This document shows, piece after piece, positions 28,979-38,408 of a stretch of 64,000 bases of DNA. The notes beneath the pieces are model-generated. The model had not been told where the DNA came from. It searched no databases and saw only the letters and a list, made by a program, of their open reading frames with translations. Origin of the DNA: JBLIDK01 sp047632595. Its GTDB lineage: Bacteria; Bacteroidota; Bacteroidia; Sphingobacteriales; Sphingobacteriaceae. Made by a program: the position numbers and the translations under genes. Within the stretch, counting starts at the first letter, position 1, and every line of letters begins with the position of its first letter. Where the stretch lies: contig JBLIDK010000006.1 in the NCBI GenBank assembly GCA_047632595.1, forward strand, positions 4,600 through 68,599, read 5' to 3'.

Positions 28979-31507
28979 ATGAGAAGTTATTCATTAGTAA
29001 TTCTGATATCCTTGTTTGTGTTTACAGGTTGCAAGGCAAACAAGTCAGCTCAAATAGAGAACAGTTCAACACCTGAAGTATTTGTTGAAGAAGGCACAAT
29101 TGAATCAGTAGTGTTAAATGAATCGGGCTCATATCAACAGGCTGAGACTAAGTTGAACGATCTACTTCATACTTCATTAGAATTAAGTTTTGACTGGGAA
29201 AACCAATGGTGTTATGGAGATGCTACTCTAAAACTTGAACCCTACTTCTATGATCAGAACACGTTAGTTTTAGACGCAAAAGGATTTGAAATTAAAAAGA
29301 TTGCTCTTATTGAAAATGGAGATTTAAAGTCATTAAATTATGAATACGATGGCGAAAAAATCGCCATAACATTAGATAGGACTTATAAAAAAGGCGAGCA
29401 ATACAGCATAAACATCAACTATATTGCTAAACCTAATGAATTAGCAGAAGGTGGTAGCGCTGCTATTACTGGTGATAAAGGATTGTACTTCATCAACCCT
29501 GATGGTTCTGAGCCAAATAAACCACAACAAATATGGACTCAAGGTGAAACCGAATCTAACTCATGTTGGTTCCCTACGATTGATGCACCAAATGAAAAAA
29601 TGACTCAAGAAATAAGTGTGACTGTAGATGAAAAATATGTTACGCTTAGTAATGGAAGGTTAGAGTATAGTATCCTTAATGGTGATGGGACTAGAACAGA
29701 CAGATGGAAGCAAGATTTACCTCATGCACCTTATTTAGTTACCCTTGTTGTTGGTGAATTTGAAGTAATAACCGATTCATGGAGAGATATGGAAGTTTCT
29801 TATTACGTTGAAAAAGAATTTGCAGAATCTGCAATGGATGTTTGGGGAAATACACCTGAGATGATTGAATTCTTCTCAACAGTTTTAAATTATGATTACC
29901 CTTGGGATAAATATTCGCAAGTAGTAGTTCGTGACTTTGTTTCTGGAGCAATGGAAAACACAACCGCTTCCACATTTTTTGAAGTGATGAATCAAAAAAG
30001 CATAGAACTTTTAGATGGAGATAATGAAGACATTATTGCTCATGAATTATTTCACCAATGGTTTGGAGATGTAGTGACCTGCGAAAGTTGGTCTAATTTG
30101 CCTTTGAATGAAAGTTTCGCAACTTATGGAGAATATTTATGGGATGAATACAAGTATGGTCGAGAAAAAGCCGATGAAAAAATGCTTCAAAATTGGAGTC
30201 TTTATTTGAATTCTGCTAAAGCTCAAGAAAAGGATTTAATAAGGTTTTACTACGAAAGTAGAGAGGACATGTTTGATACTCACTCTTACCAAAAAGGGGG
30301 CGCAATTCTTCACATGCTTAGAAAATATGTAGGTGATGAAGCCTTCTTTAAATCACTAAGCTATTACTTGAATCAGTATCAATTTACTGATGTCGAAATT
30401 CATCAATTGCGAATGTCTTTCGAAAAAATAACAGGCGAAGACTTAAACTGGTTCTTTAATCAATGGTTTATGGGTAAGGGGCATCCTGAACTAACGTTTT
30501 CACATGATTTTAACATAATCACGAATGAAGTGTCTGTAATTGTTAAGCAAAAATTAGAGGCAGACGAAGGGCATAGTAATTTCACAATTCCTATAGATAT
30601 TGATTTTTACTTAGGCAATGAAGTAGTTCGGAAACGTTATTGGCATAAAAACCTTGTTGATACATTCATATTCAAAACCAGTATAAAGCCAAAAGCGGTA
30701 AATATTGATGCTGAAAAGATGATTTTGGGGATTAAAACCGATATCAAAGAAATGGATGAATGGAGGTATTTGTACGCAAATGCACCTTTGTTTATGGATA
30801 GGATGGAAGCATTAGGAAAGATTTCTCAAAAATCAGATTCCTTATCGCAAATGGATATTTTAAGTGCTATAAGTGACCCCAATCCAACTATTGCTGCTAT
30901 AGCTATAGGGAAATTGAATAACCTAAATGCATCAAACAAAACTAAAGCATATAACATACTAAAAACGCAATCTCAAGATAATAAATCTTCAAAAGTTAGG
31001 GCAGCAAGTATTAAGGCAATTGCTGCAAACTATTTAGATATTACAGAGCTAACGTTTTTCGAGAATAAAACTACAGATAAATCATATTTAGTAATTAGTT
31101 CTGCACTAGATGCTGTTTATGATAAAGATGCAGAGAAAGGGTATGCTGCAGCAAAAACATTGGAAGGGAAAGAGTCTGGCGTAATTTCGAGAAAAATAGC
31201 ATCGATTTATTCAAAACAAGGCAATATTGAAGATAAAGCATTTTTTGAAAACTTGTTATTGAATACTTCTGGTTATGAAGTTTTATACCAGTTCCAGCCA
31301 TATCAAAATTATTTAAACAAGGTTGACAATCAAGCGGCAGATAAATCAGCAATTGAAGCCTTCGTGCAGTCATATAATTCAACAGGTATTTCGTTGATTA
31401 AAAACCTGCTTAAGGGAAATATTAAAAGCATTCAATCGAGATATAATGACGAAGGGGAAAGCGATTTTAAGGCTTACATTCAAACTCAACTAGATTCATT
31501 AGACTAG
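28979..31507 (+). CDS. M1 family metallopeptidase (lipoprotein) with HEAT-like C-terminus
   Basis: 842 residues. Lipobox FVFTGC (Cys18). The M1 beta domain (about 60-280) precedes the catalytic domain with G323AMEN and the zinc site HELFH at 355-359 plus Glu378 (HExxH-x18-E). Residues about 610-842 form HEAT-like helical repeats (SKVRAASIKAIAANYLD). It is an aminopeptidase attached to the membrane, cutting N-terminal residues from peptides. Single gene; no terminator recognised in the 217-base gap after it. Confidence 0.93.
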   Translation: MRSYSLVILISLFVFTGCKANKSAQIENSSTPEVFVEEGTIESVVLNESGSYQQAETKLNDLLHTSLELSFDWENQWCYGDATLKLEPYFYDQNTLVLDAKGFEIKKIALIENGDLKSLNYEYDGEKIAITLDRTYKKGEQYSININYIAKPNELAEGGSAAITGDKGLYFINPDGSEPNKPQQIWTQGETESNSCWFPTIDAPNEKMTQEISVTVDEKYVTLSNGRLEYSILNGDGTRTDRWKQDLPHAPYLVTLVVGEFEVITDSWRDMEVSYYVEKEFAESAMDVWGNTPEMIEFFSTVLNYDYPWDKYSQVVVRDFVSGAMENTTASTFFEVMNQKSIELLDGDNEDIIAHELFHQWFGDVVTCESWSNLPLNESFATYGEYLWDEYKYGREKADEKMLQNWSLYLNSAKAQEKDLIRFYYESREDMFDTHSYQKGGAILHMLRKYVGDEAFFKSLSYYLNQYQFTDVEIHQLRMSFEKITGEDLNWFFNQWFMGKGHPELTFSHDFNIITNEVSVIVKQKLEADEGHSNFTIPIDIDFYLGNEVVRKRYWHKNLVDTFIFKTSIKPKAVNIDAEKMILGIKTDIKEMDEWRYLYANAPLFMDRMEALGKISQKSDSLSQMDILSAISDPNPTIAAIAIGKLNNLNASNKTKAYNILKTQSQDNKSSKVRAASIKAIAANYLDITELTFFENKTTDKSYLVISSALDAVYDKDAEKGYAAAKTLEGKESGVISRKIASIYSKQGNIEDKAFFENLLLNTSGYEVLYQFQPYQNYLNKVDNQAADKSAIEAFVQSYNSTGISLIKNLLKGNIKSIQSRYNDEGESDFKAYIQTQLDSLD

Positions 31508-31724
31508 TATATGTAACTCATCGTACTTTTAATTACCTTCTAATTTAAGGTGAAATTATCAGCATATAAATTCTACATTTCTCAACTTTATTTATTCAAA
31601 AAGTAATGTTCAGCGTTAAAGATCACCGTAATTTGCGGTATAATTTTAGGTAGGAGTTTTATGTTTTGAATTCTCTAACTTTACAAAGGGCTGGAGGTGA
31701 TGATTATCTTATTTAGCACGAATT

Positions 31725-33248
31725 ATGATACACGAGATAGATAATATTGAATTAACCTTTTTAACACTTAAAGATTATCAAGAGCTAAAAGACGCAATGA
31801 TTTCAGCATATTCTAGCATGCCAAATGCATACTGGAAGGAAGCTCATATTAAGTCGCTAATTAGCAAATTCCAGGAAGGTCAAGTTGTTGTAAAGGTCAA
31901 CAATCAAATTGCTGGTTGTGCGCTATCAATTATAGTAGATTATGATAGTTTTGAGGATCATCATACTTACAAAGAAATAACAGACAACTATACGTTTAAA
32001 ACACATGGTAAAAGTGGAAACGTTTTATATGGAATAGATGTATTCATAAAGCCAGAATTTAGGGGCATGCGTCTTGGACGAAGATTATATGACTATAGAA
32101 AAGAGCTTTGTGAAAGGCTAAATCTAAAAGCTATTGCATTTGGTGGTCGGATTCCAAATTTCCATAAATATTCGGATGAGATTTCTCCCAAGGAGTATAT
32201 TACGAAAGTTAAAAGGAAAGAAATTTACGATCCTGTATTGAGTTTCCAAATTTCAAATGATTTTCACCCAACAAAAATCTTAAAAAATTATTTAGAAGGA
32301 GATGTGGCGTCAAACGAGTATGGAGTGTTGTTGGAATGGGATAATATTAATTATGAGAAAAAGAGTAATAAGGCAACATCTAAGAAAACAACTGTTCGCT
32401 TAGGCCTAATTCAATGGCAAATGAGGTCTTATGCAAATCGTGATGAGTTAATGCAACAAGCTGAATACTTCATCGATGCTGTTTCTGGCTATCGTTCTGA
32501 CTTTGCTCTTTTCCCTGAGTTTTTCAATGCTCCGCTTATGGCTGAAAACAACCATATGTCAGAATCTGAATCTATTCGTGAACTTGCCAAACACACTGAA
32601 TTTATAGTACACAAATTCGGTGAGCTTGCAATTTCATACAACATCAATATAATAACAGGTAGTATGCCTGAAATAATAGGGGACTTACTTTATAATGTTG
32701 GATATTTATGCAAGCGAGATGGCAGTCGAGAGCGCTATGAAAAGCTCCATGTTACTCCGGATGAAGCAAAAGTGTGGGGAATGCAAGGTGGTAATCAAAT
32801 AAAGTCATTTGATACTGATTGCGGTAGAATTGGCATATTAATTTGTTATGATTCAGAGTTCCCTGAGTTAAGCAGATTATTAGCAGATGAGGGAATGGAC
32901 ATTCTTTTTATCCCTTTCTTAACCGATACGCAAAATGGGTATTCAAGAGTAAGAAGTTGTGCTCAAGCTAGAGCCATTGAAAATGAATGCTATGTTGCTA
33001 TTGCCGGTAGCGTTGGTAACTTGCCAAATGTTCACAACATGGATATTCAGTTTGCTCAGTCGATGGTTTTTACTCCGTGTGATTTTTCATTTCCATCAAA
33101 TGGAATTAAGGCAGAAGCTACTCCAAACACAGAAATGATTTTAATTGCTGACGTTGACTTAAGTCTGTTAAAGGAATTAAACCGATTTGGTAGTGTTCGA
33201 AATTTAAAAGATCGCCGTCTCGACTTGTTTGAAGTAATAAGAAAATAA
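31725..33248 (+). CDS. GNAT acetyltransferase - carbon-nitrogen hydrolase fusion
   Basis: 507 residues. The N-terminal GNAT domain (about 1-215) has the acetyl-CoA loop region DVFIKPEFRGMRLGRRLYD. The C-terminal nitrilase-superfamily domain (about 222-507) has the triad Glu265 (FPEFF), Lys340 (YEKLH) and Cys374 (LICYDSEFPE). The fusion is known in Bacteroidota and others; the amide or nitrile substrate is unknown. A terminator follows the stop directly. Confidence 0.9.
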   Translation: MIHEIDNIELTFLTLKDYQELKDAMISAYSSMPNAYWKEAHIKSLISKFQEGQVVVKVNNQIAGCALSIIVDYDSFEDHHTYKEITDNYTFKTHGKSGNVLYGIDVFIKPEFRGMRLGRRLYDYRKELCERLNLKAIAFGGRIPNFHKYSDEISPKEYITKVKRKEIYDPVLSFQISNDFHPTKILKNYLEGDVASNEYGVLLEWDNINYEKKSNKATSKKTTVRLGLIQWQMRSYANRDELMQQAEYFIDAVSGYRSDFALFPEFFNAPLMAENNHMSESESIRELAKHTEFIVHKFGELAISYNINIITGSMPEIIGDLLYNVGYLCKRDGSRERYEKLHVTPDEAKVWGMQGGNQIKSFDTDCGRIGILICYDSEFPELSRLLADEGMDILFIPFLTDTQNGYSRVRSCAQARAIENECYVAIAGSVGNLPNVHNMDIQFAQSMVFTPCDFSFPSNGIKAEATPNTEMILIADVDLSLLKELNRFGSVRNLKDRRLDLFEVIRK

Positions 33249-33291
33249 AAAAGGCTCATCAGTTGCAGTTAGCAAGCTAATGAGCCTTTTT
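33247..33291. terminator. Bidirectional terminator
   Basis: Arms AAAAAAGGCTCAT and ATGAGCCTTTTT separated by about 20 bases, with T runs on both strands. It serves the GNAT-nitrilase gene and the convergent lipoprotein gene. Confidence 0.75.
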
Positions 33292-33312
33292 CTTAAAAGT
33301 TCATTATAACTA

Positions 33313-34923
33313 TTATTCCTTTTCTAGGAAGGAACAAACTTCTTCAGAAACATCTAGTTGATCTAAATCTATAACCGTATTTTTCTCATTAATTGTAAAT
33401 TCTTGAGTATAGAACTGGTTGTCATAGTAGGCGCCAAAAATATAAGTTCCTGGTATTTCAACATCACATAAAGTCAAATTACCTTCTCTAACATATCCAC
33501 TTCTCCAATTTGAACTTCCTTGCTTTCTAAACCAAACGGAAAAAGAAGGAACAATAACTAGGTCTTGGCATTCTGCTTTTACGGACATTGTAACTCCACC
33601 AACCTCTGCTGCATCAATATTAATTGAGACTTCTTGAGTACCACATAAATCCGCAATCTCAGTTGTTGAAATAACATTAATTCCATCAGCGTCATAAATT
33701 TTCAGTTTTGCAGCAATTTGTGGAGCATTGTAAAAAGTAATCTCATTTCCATTAAATAACTGAATAAAACTCGAACGTATTGGCTGATCGTTTACATCGC
33801 TTAATAAAATTTTACGCCAAGAACCATTACAAGTTTCATCTAAATTACTTGTAAAGCGAATGCTTAAACCCTCACTACAATAAACGCCATAAGTCCAATC
33901 TAAATTCCAGTAGCTTAAGTGGTTAATTCCAAATATTACGTCAAAGTTTCCGTTTCCATTTAGAACTAATGTTCCAGTCTTCTCATTTGTCCATTCGCCG
34001 GTTAAGGTGTTATAACTTAAAATAGGAATTTGGTCATTGGCAGCCACTTCAATACCGGTTTTGGGATTAATTGTACCAGCCGGAACTTCCATAGTAATTG
34101 ATATATCATTGCTAAAGCTTGAGGCAACTTTACCATTTTCATCTTCCACTTCTAAAGCTAAAAACCCACCTGTTGTGAAAAGTGTAGTTCCAGATGCCCC
34201 AACTACATTCGCTTCAAAACCACCAGGAAAAGCTTCCAAAGCACTTTGTTCTTGGTTGTTGAAGTAAACCAGATTAACAGTTAATTGACCAGTTAAAGGG
34301 TCGCCGCTTGCATTTGTTATAATTGTGCCTTTAGGGATATTAACTTGAGAATTAACTTCCCCACTAGAGGAACCAGTTGTTGAAGCACTAACAATTATTT
34401 CATTTTCTACAGTTCCGTCCGTACTTGAACTTCCTGTAGTGCTTGAAGTTGCGCCAACTCCTTTGGGGTTTTCACCAATTTTCACCATTTTTATTACAAA
34501 ATTGGTCGACTCGCTATCTGTAATTCTTAAAGGCAAACTTGTTGTTAAGTAGCCAGTAGCTTTTGCAACTAAAATAATCTCTATTGGAGTTGATGGGGAA
34601 ACAGTTTCACCTGGATTAACTCCGAAGTTTAAGAACCCACCTTTAGTATCAAATATAGCTTTAGTTACTCCAGTAACATTTACTATTTTACCTGCGTCTT
34701 TACCCATTACGGTAACTACAACATCAGCGTCGCCGGTAAAGGTAACGTCACCATTTAATTTAGTTATGTTTTTGCCAGAAGCGGCATTTATAAACTGACC
34801 TGAAATACTAGCCTTAGTTTCAGGTTTAATCTTAAATTTAAAGTTGTCAGCATTTTCGGTATTTAGGCAACCTCCTAAAATTATGCTAAATGAAATAGCT
34901 GCAATTAATAGTATCTTATTCAT
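33313..34923 (-). CDS. Large lipoprotein of unknown function
   Basis: 536 residues with lipobox (ILGGC, Cys19). Beta-rich, with a Ser/Thr/Gly-rich linker around 155-190 (GATSSTTGSSSTDGT) and carboxypeptidase-regulatory-like beta segments on either side. No family recognised. It sits 6 bases after the barrel gene at 34930, so the two probably work together in the envelope. Confidence 0.75.
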   Translation of the reverse strand: MNKILLIAAISFSIILGGCLNTENADNFKFKIKPETKASISGQFINAASGKNITKLNGDVTFTGDADVVVTVMGKDAGKIVNVTGVTKAIFDTKGGFLNFGVNPGETVSPSTPIEIILVAKATGYLTTSLPLRITDSESTNFVIKMVKIGENPKGVGATSSTTGSSSTDGTVENEIIVSASTTGSSSGEVNSQVNIPKGTIITNASGDPLTGQLTVNLVYFNNQEQSALEAFPGGFEANVVGASGTTLFTTGGFLALEVEDENGKVASSFSNDISITMEVPAGTINPKTGIEVAANDQIPILSYNTLTGEWTNEKTGTLVLNGNGNFDVIFGINHLSYWNLDWTYGVYCSEGLSIRFTSNLDETCNGSWRKILLSDVNDQPIRSSFIQLFNGNEITFYNAPQIAAKLKIYDADGINVISTTEIADLCGTQEVSINIDAAEVGGVTMSVKAECQDLVIVPSFSVWFRKQGSSNWRSGYVREGNLTLCDVEIPGTYIFGAYYDNQFYTQEFTINEKNTVIDLDQLDVSEEVCSFLEKE

Positions 34924-34929
34924 GGTCTT

Positions 34930-35646
34930 TTATTTAATTCGTACGTTAAGTTGAAAGGATAAAACTGGGTAAAAGTGATTGATTATTGGATTGAATAATT
35001 CGCCTACAATTTTTTGATTTTCTTCATCCGTTGCGGTTGGCTCAATTTGACCTGTTCCGTTTAAACTAGCTTTTGGCTCTCCGTGATACATTGCACCTAA
35101 CTCAACTTTAAGTCCAACTCGTTTTTTTGGTAAAGTGTTTCCAAAACCAAATCCCAAATACGGGTTAATTCTATTAGTTTGAAGATTGAAATGTACTTCT
35201 CCAGCCTCATTTGGCGTGATTTTTCTATCGTCAAATTCAAAAGTTTCGGTGGTGTAAACTCTAACATTTATTTCATTCAAATCAACCATAAAACCTGTGG
35301 TGACATGGAATGCAAGAAATTTTGAAAATGGAAATATATCCACCATCAAAGGAAATGTGTTAAGTTTTAGATCTGTGTCGATTGAGATTTTTTCGGCACC
35401 ATTAAAGTCGAATAATTGTGAGCCATTAGTTGTAAAATGCAATGGAAGATAATTAACTCCAACACGCAGGTTCATTAAGGCATTTAATTTTGTGCTTACT
35501 TCAAGACCAGGACCTAATGTTCCAACCTTCACAGCAACGCCAATTTGTGAGCCTAAAACCTTTCCAATTACATCTTCTTGAGCCGATGTTTGGAAAGTAA
35601 AAGTTGACAAAACCAAAATGGCAATTAAGTAGTTTAGTTTATTCAT
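34930..35646 (-). CDS. Outer-membrane beta-barrel protein
   Basis: 238 residues with signal peptide (cleavage after QTSAQ) and alternating strands (LGPGLEVSTKLN, MNLRVGVNYLPLHF), ending VLSFQLNVRIK, a typical outer-membrane C-terminus with hydrophobic alternation. Small porin-like or OmpW-like barrel. First gene of a pair with the lipoprotein. Confidence 0.75.
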   Translation of the reverse strand: MNKLNYLIAILVLSTFTFQTSAQEDVIGKVLGSQIGVAVKVGTLGPGLEVSTKLNALMNLRVGVNYLPLHFTTNGSQLFDFNGAEKISIDTDLKLNTFPLMVDIFPFSKFLAFHVTTGFMVDLNEINVRVYTTETFEFDDRKITPNEAGEVHFNLQTNRINPYLGFGFGNTLPKKRVGLKVELGAMYHGEPKASLNGTGQIEPTATDEENQKIVGELFNPIINHFYPVLSFQLNVRIK

Positions 35647-35729
35647 GGGTTTGATTTATAGGTACTAAAGGATATAAAAGTAACAAAAATATAGTTAAAC
35701 AACTAGCATAATGTCTAAATCAAAGTTAA

Positions 35730-36527
35730 TTAGGTGACTTTTGCCTTTGAAATAAACTTACTAAATCGTTTAGGGAAAAATCGTTTAAAATATATAGCAA
35801 TGAGCTCTTTACCGCCTATTCCTACCTCTTCTTTCCCTTTGGAAATGGCCTTCATTGCCTTTTCAGCGAATACAGAGGGTAACATTCCATTTGCCTGGCT
35901 ATCATCCATTTTTTGCTGAGCTCTACCGTCACCTGTTAATGCATTTAAGCTAACATTGGTTTTAATAAAACCAGGACAAAGGATGGTGATTTTAATTTTC
36001 TTATCGACTAATTCAGCTCTTAAGCTATCGTAAAACCCATGCAATGCATGTTTGGAAGCCGCGTAGCTTGAACGTAAAGGAGTGCCGAATTTTCCAGTTA
36101 AACTACTTATAACAACAATGTTTCCTTCGTTTCTATTAATCATGCCACGAAGCACTTTTTTAGTAAGTATCACCCCACCTGTAAAGTTGACACGCATTAT
36201 ACGTTCTGTTACTTCAAGGTCTGTTTCCATTACTAATGATCGTTGGCTAATTCCACCACTATGAATTAAAACATCAACTCTACCAAAAATCTTCTCCCCC
36301 TCACTGCTTAAATGTTCTAACGTTTCTAATTCATTTAAGTCTATTGGTAAAACATGAATATTAGATTGATTCCCAACACATCTTTCCTTTACTTCATATA
36401 GCAAATCACGGTTTCGAGCACTTAAAATTAATTTTGCACCTGCCGCACTAAATTTATAAGCTAGTGATTCTCCTAACCCGCTCGAGGCACCAGTAATCCA
36501 GACTACTTTTCCTTTAAAATCAGTCAT
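35730..36527 (-). CDS. SDR family oxidoreductase
   Basis: 265 residues. Classical short-chain dehydrogenase: TGASSGLGESLA for NAD(P) binding near 11-22, and catalytic Ser/Tyr/Lys in ISSLTGKFG and SSYAASKHALHG. The C-terminal FKRFFPKRFSKF tail resembles the DHRS7-like/YqjQ group. Substrate unknown. It overlaps the cyclase-like gene by 8 bases in a hemW-cyclase-SDR operon. Confidence 0.9.
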   Translation of the reverse strand: MTDFKGKVVWITGASSGLGESLAYKFSAAGAKLILSARNRDLLYEVKERCVGNQSNIHVLPIDLNELETLEHLSSEGEKIFGRVDVLIHSGGISQRSLVMETDLEVTERIMRVNFTGGVILTKKVLRGMINRNEGNIVVISSLTGKFGTPLRSSYAASKHALHGFYDSLRAELVDKKIKITILCPGFIKTNVSLNALTGDGRAQQKMDDSQANGMLPSVFAEKAMKAISKGKEEVGIGGKELIAIYFKRFFPKRFSKFISKAKVT

Positions 36528-37266
36528 TTTTTAATTTGTATAAAATTGGTTTACTAGGGCTAGCATCTGATTCAAAAGAGGCTATTTGTATATTTAATAT
36601 ATAAGAACCATCAGCAATTTCTGTTGGAACAAAAATCATTTCAGTAATTGTGCACCCATTTCGAGGGTTTGTTGGATAATCCCAAAAAATATGGTGGGTG
36701 CTTAACTTCCCTTCGTCGTTTTCTTTATCAACTGATGGAAGATCGATTAGTAAATGCTTAACGCCTAAAGAAACAATTTTTTTCATTGCTTCATTTGTAA
36801 AATAGGCAGGATTTGTTCCACTATAACGCTTAGTTAATTTATAATTCGAATTGGGCAAAGTGCGAATAATTAATGCTTCAGAATTATTAATATTACTTGG
36901 GATTAAATCTGCAGAAATAATTAAATCATCATTAACTTTTTGAGGTGTAAGGCTGATTAATTGACTCTGAAAAATGAATTCTTTTAATTGTTCATTAATG
37001 GTAATTCTATTGTTAGAAATATGCCCCATACATTCAGTATGAGTTCCATTTCCATGAGCATTAAAAATGAGGTTTTCACAATTACAAGGCCCGCCTTGTG
37101 GCACTGAGCCAATAAAATCGCCTGCTTTAAATGGAATGAATTTAGGTTCATCAATTCCAAAAGCATTCGGATTTGGTCCATTAGACTTTAACCCAATAGA
37201 AATATCAATTGGCTCATCAGTATTAATAGAATAATTTTTTTGGTTTAATTTAATTTTCCAATTCAT
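36520..37266 (-). CDS. Cyclase family protein (kynurenine formamidase-like metal hydrolase)
   Basis: 248 residues. The family metal-binding signature HxGTHxD/E is seen as HGNGTHTE, followed by further polar positions in LIDLPSVD and HHIFW. Members hydrolyse amides such as N-formylkynurenine; no tryptophan-breakdown genes are nearby, so substrate is open. It overlaps hemW by 17 bases and the SDR gene by 8 bases. Confidence 0.8.
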   Translation of the reverse strand: MNWKIKLNQKNYSINTDEPIDISIGLKSNGPNPNAFGIDEPKFIPFKAGDFIGSVPQGGPCNCENLIFNAHGNGTHTECMGHISNNRITINEQLKEFIFQSQLISLTPQKVNDDLIISADLIPSNINNSEALIIRTLPNSNYKLTKRYSGTNPAYFTNEAMKKIVSLGVKHLLIDLPSVDKENDEGKLSTHHIFWDYPTNPRNGCTITEMIFVPTEIADGSYILNIQIASFESDASPSKPILYKLKND

Positions 37267-38389
37267 TTACGAAAAGTTCACTGCTAATTTTATCAGCATA
37301 GTGTTTACCTAAATCAGTTAAGTATAGAGTTTCTTCTTCCAAAATTAACCATTTTCTTTCTTCAAACTCTGCACACTGTGCATTAAAGGATTTTATTTGT
37401 TCTGAATCTAAGCTTTTAAATAGTTGTTTTAAATCACAGCCCCATTTTGTGCGTAGTGAGGTCATTAAATATTCGTTTACCTTGTTTTCTAAACTTAGAA
37501 GCTCCTTTTCCCAATAAATATCCCCGTTGTTTAAAGCACTTAAATACTTGTTGTTGTTTGAAATATTCCAACGGCGTGATTGACCATCAAAAGAATGAGC
37601 ACCGGGCCCTACTCCTAAATATTCAACTGCTTGCCAATAATTTGTGTTATGTATTGCGTACTTAGAATTTCGTGCGAAGTTGGATATTTCATATTGCTCA
37701 AAGTCATTATTTTTTGCAAAATCAATACACATATCAAATTGCTCACTTTGTTGAGAATCGCTTAGTTTACCTGCTTTTTTCAACTTTATTTGATGAAATA
37801 ACGGTGTCTTCTCTTCAACCGTTAATGCGTAAGCACTAAAATGCTCAATAGAGTATTGTTTAAGTTGATTTAGATTTTCGATCCATTTCTTATCGCTAAG
37901 AAGAGGATAGCCATAAATTAAGTCCATAGTGAGATTTTCAAACTCCATGTCCTGTAAAAGCTTTATACTATAATCAGCTTGAGTTGCATTATGCGATCTG
38001 TTCATCCAAATTAAATCTTCGTTAAAAAATGACTGAACGCCTAAACTAAATCGAGTAACTCCTAAATTTTTATAAAAATTAATGCTTTTGGCTGAGATGT
38101 CATCGGGATTGGCTTCGATTGTAAACTCTTTAATATTGCTTAGATCAAAATTCTTTTCCAAAGCCTTAAATATGATAGTCAGTTCTTTCTCGTTTAACAA
38201 CGAGGGAGTACCTCCGCCAAAGTAAATGGTTGATAATTTATTAGATTGTAAATAATCTTTTCTACTAGCTATTTCCGTGGCAATTGACTTAGCCATTACA
38301 CCAGTATTGATTAAGGTTGTACTAAAATGGAAATTGCAGTAGTTACAAGCTTGCTTGCAATAAGGGATATGTATATATAATCCAGACAT
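37250..38389 (-). CDS. hemW: Radical SAM heme chaperone HemW
   Basis: 379 residues. Radical SAM cluster Cys11-x3-Cys15-x2-Cys18 (YIHIPYCKQACNYCNFHF), then FGGGTPSLL and the HemW C-terminal domain. Often labelled oxygen-independent coproporphyrinogen oxidase, but the HemW group (short N-terminus directly at IHIPYC) carries heme to targets. It is first in the operon with the cyclase-like and SDR genes and divergent from the barrel gene at 38409. Confidence 0.9.
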   Translation of the reverse strand: MSGLYIHIPYCKQACNYCNFHFSTTLINTGVMAKSIATEIASRKDYLQSNKLSTIYFGGGTPSLLNEKELTIIFKALEKNFDLSNIKEFTIEANPDDISAKSINFYKNLGVTRFSLGVQSFFNEDLIWMNRSHNATQADYSIKLLQDMEFENLTMDLIYGYPLLSDKKWIENLNQLKQYSIEHFSAYALTVEEKTPLFHQIKLKKAGKLSDSQQSEQFDMCIDFAKNNDFEQYEISNFARNSKYAIHNTNYWQAVEYLGVGPGAHSFDGQSRRWNISNNNKYLSALNNGDIYWEKELLSLENKVNEYLMTSLRTKWGCDLKQLFKSLDSEQIKSFNAQCAEFEERKWLILEEETLYLTDLGKHYADKISSELFVNELEN

Positions 38390-38408
38390 TCTATCTTTAC
38401 CAAATCAA

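Noticed and set aside
31692..31744. GGAGGTGATG followed by a 14-residue ORF overlapping the GNAT-nitrilase start
   Set aside because: It resembles a Shine-Dalgarno plus leader peptide, but the ATG touches the purine run (no spacing) and Bacteroidota rarely use such sites.
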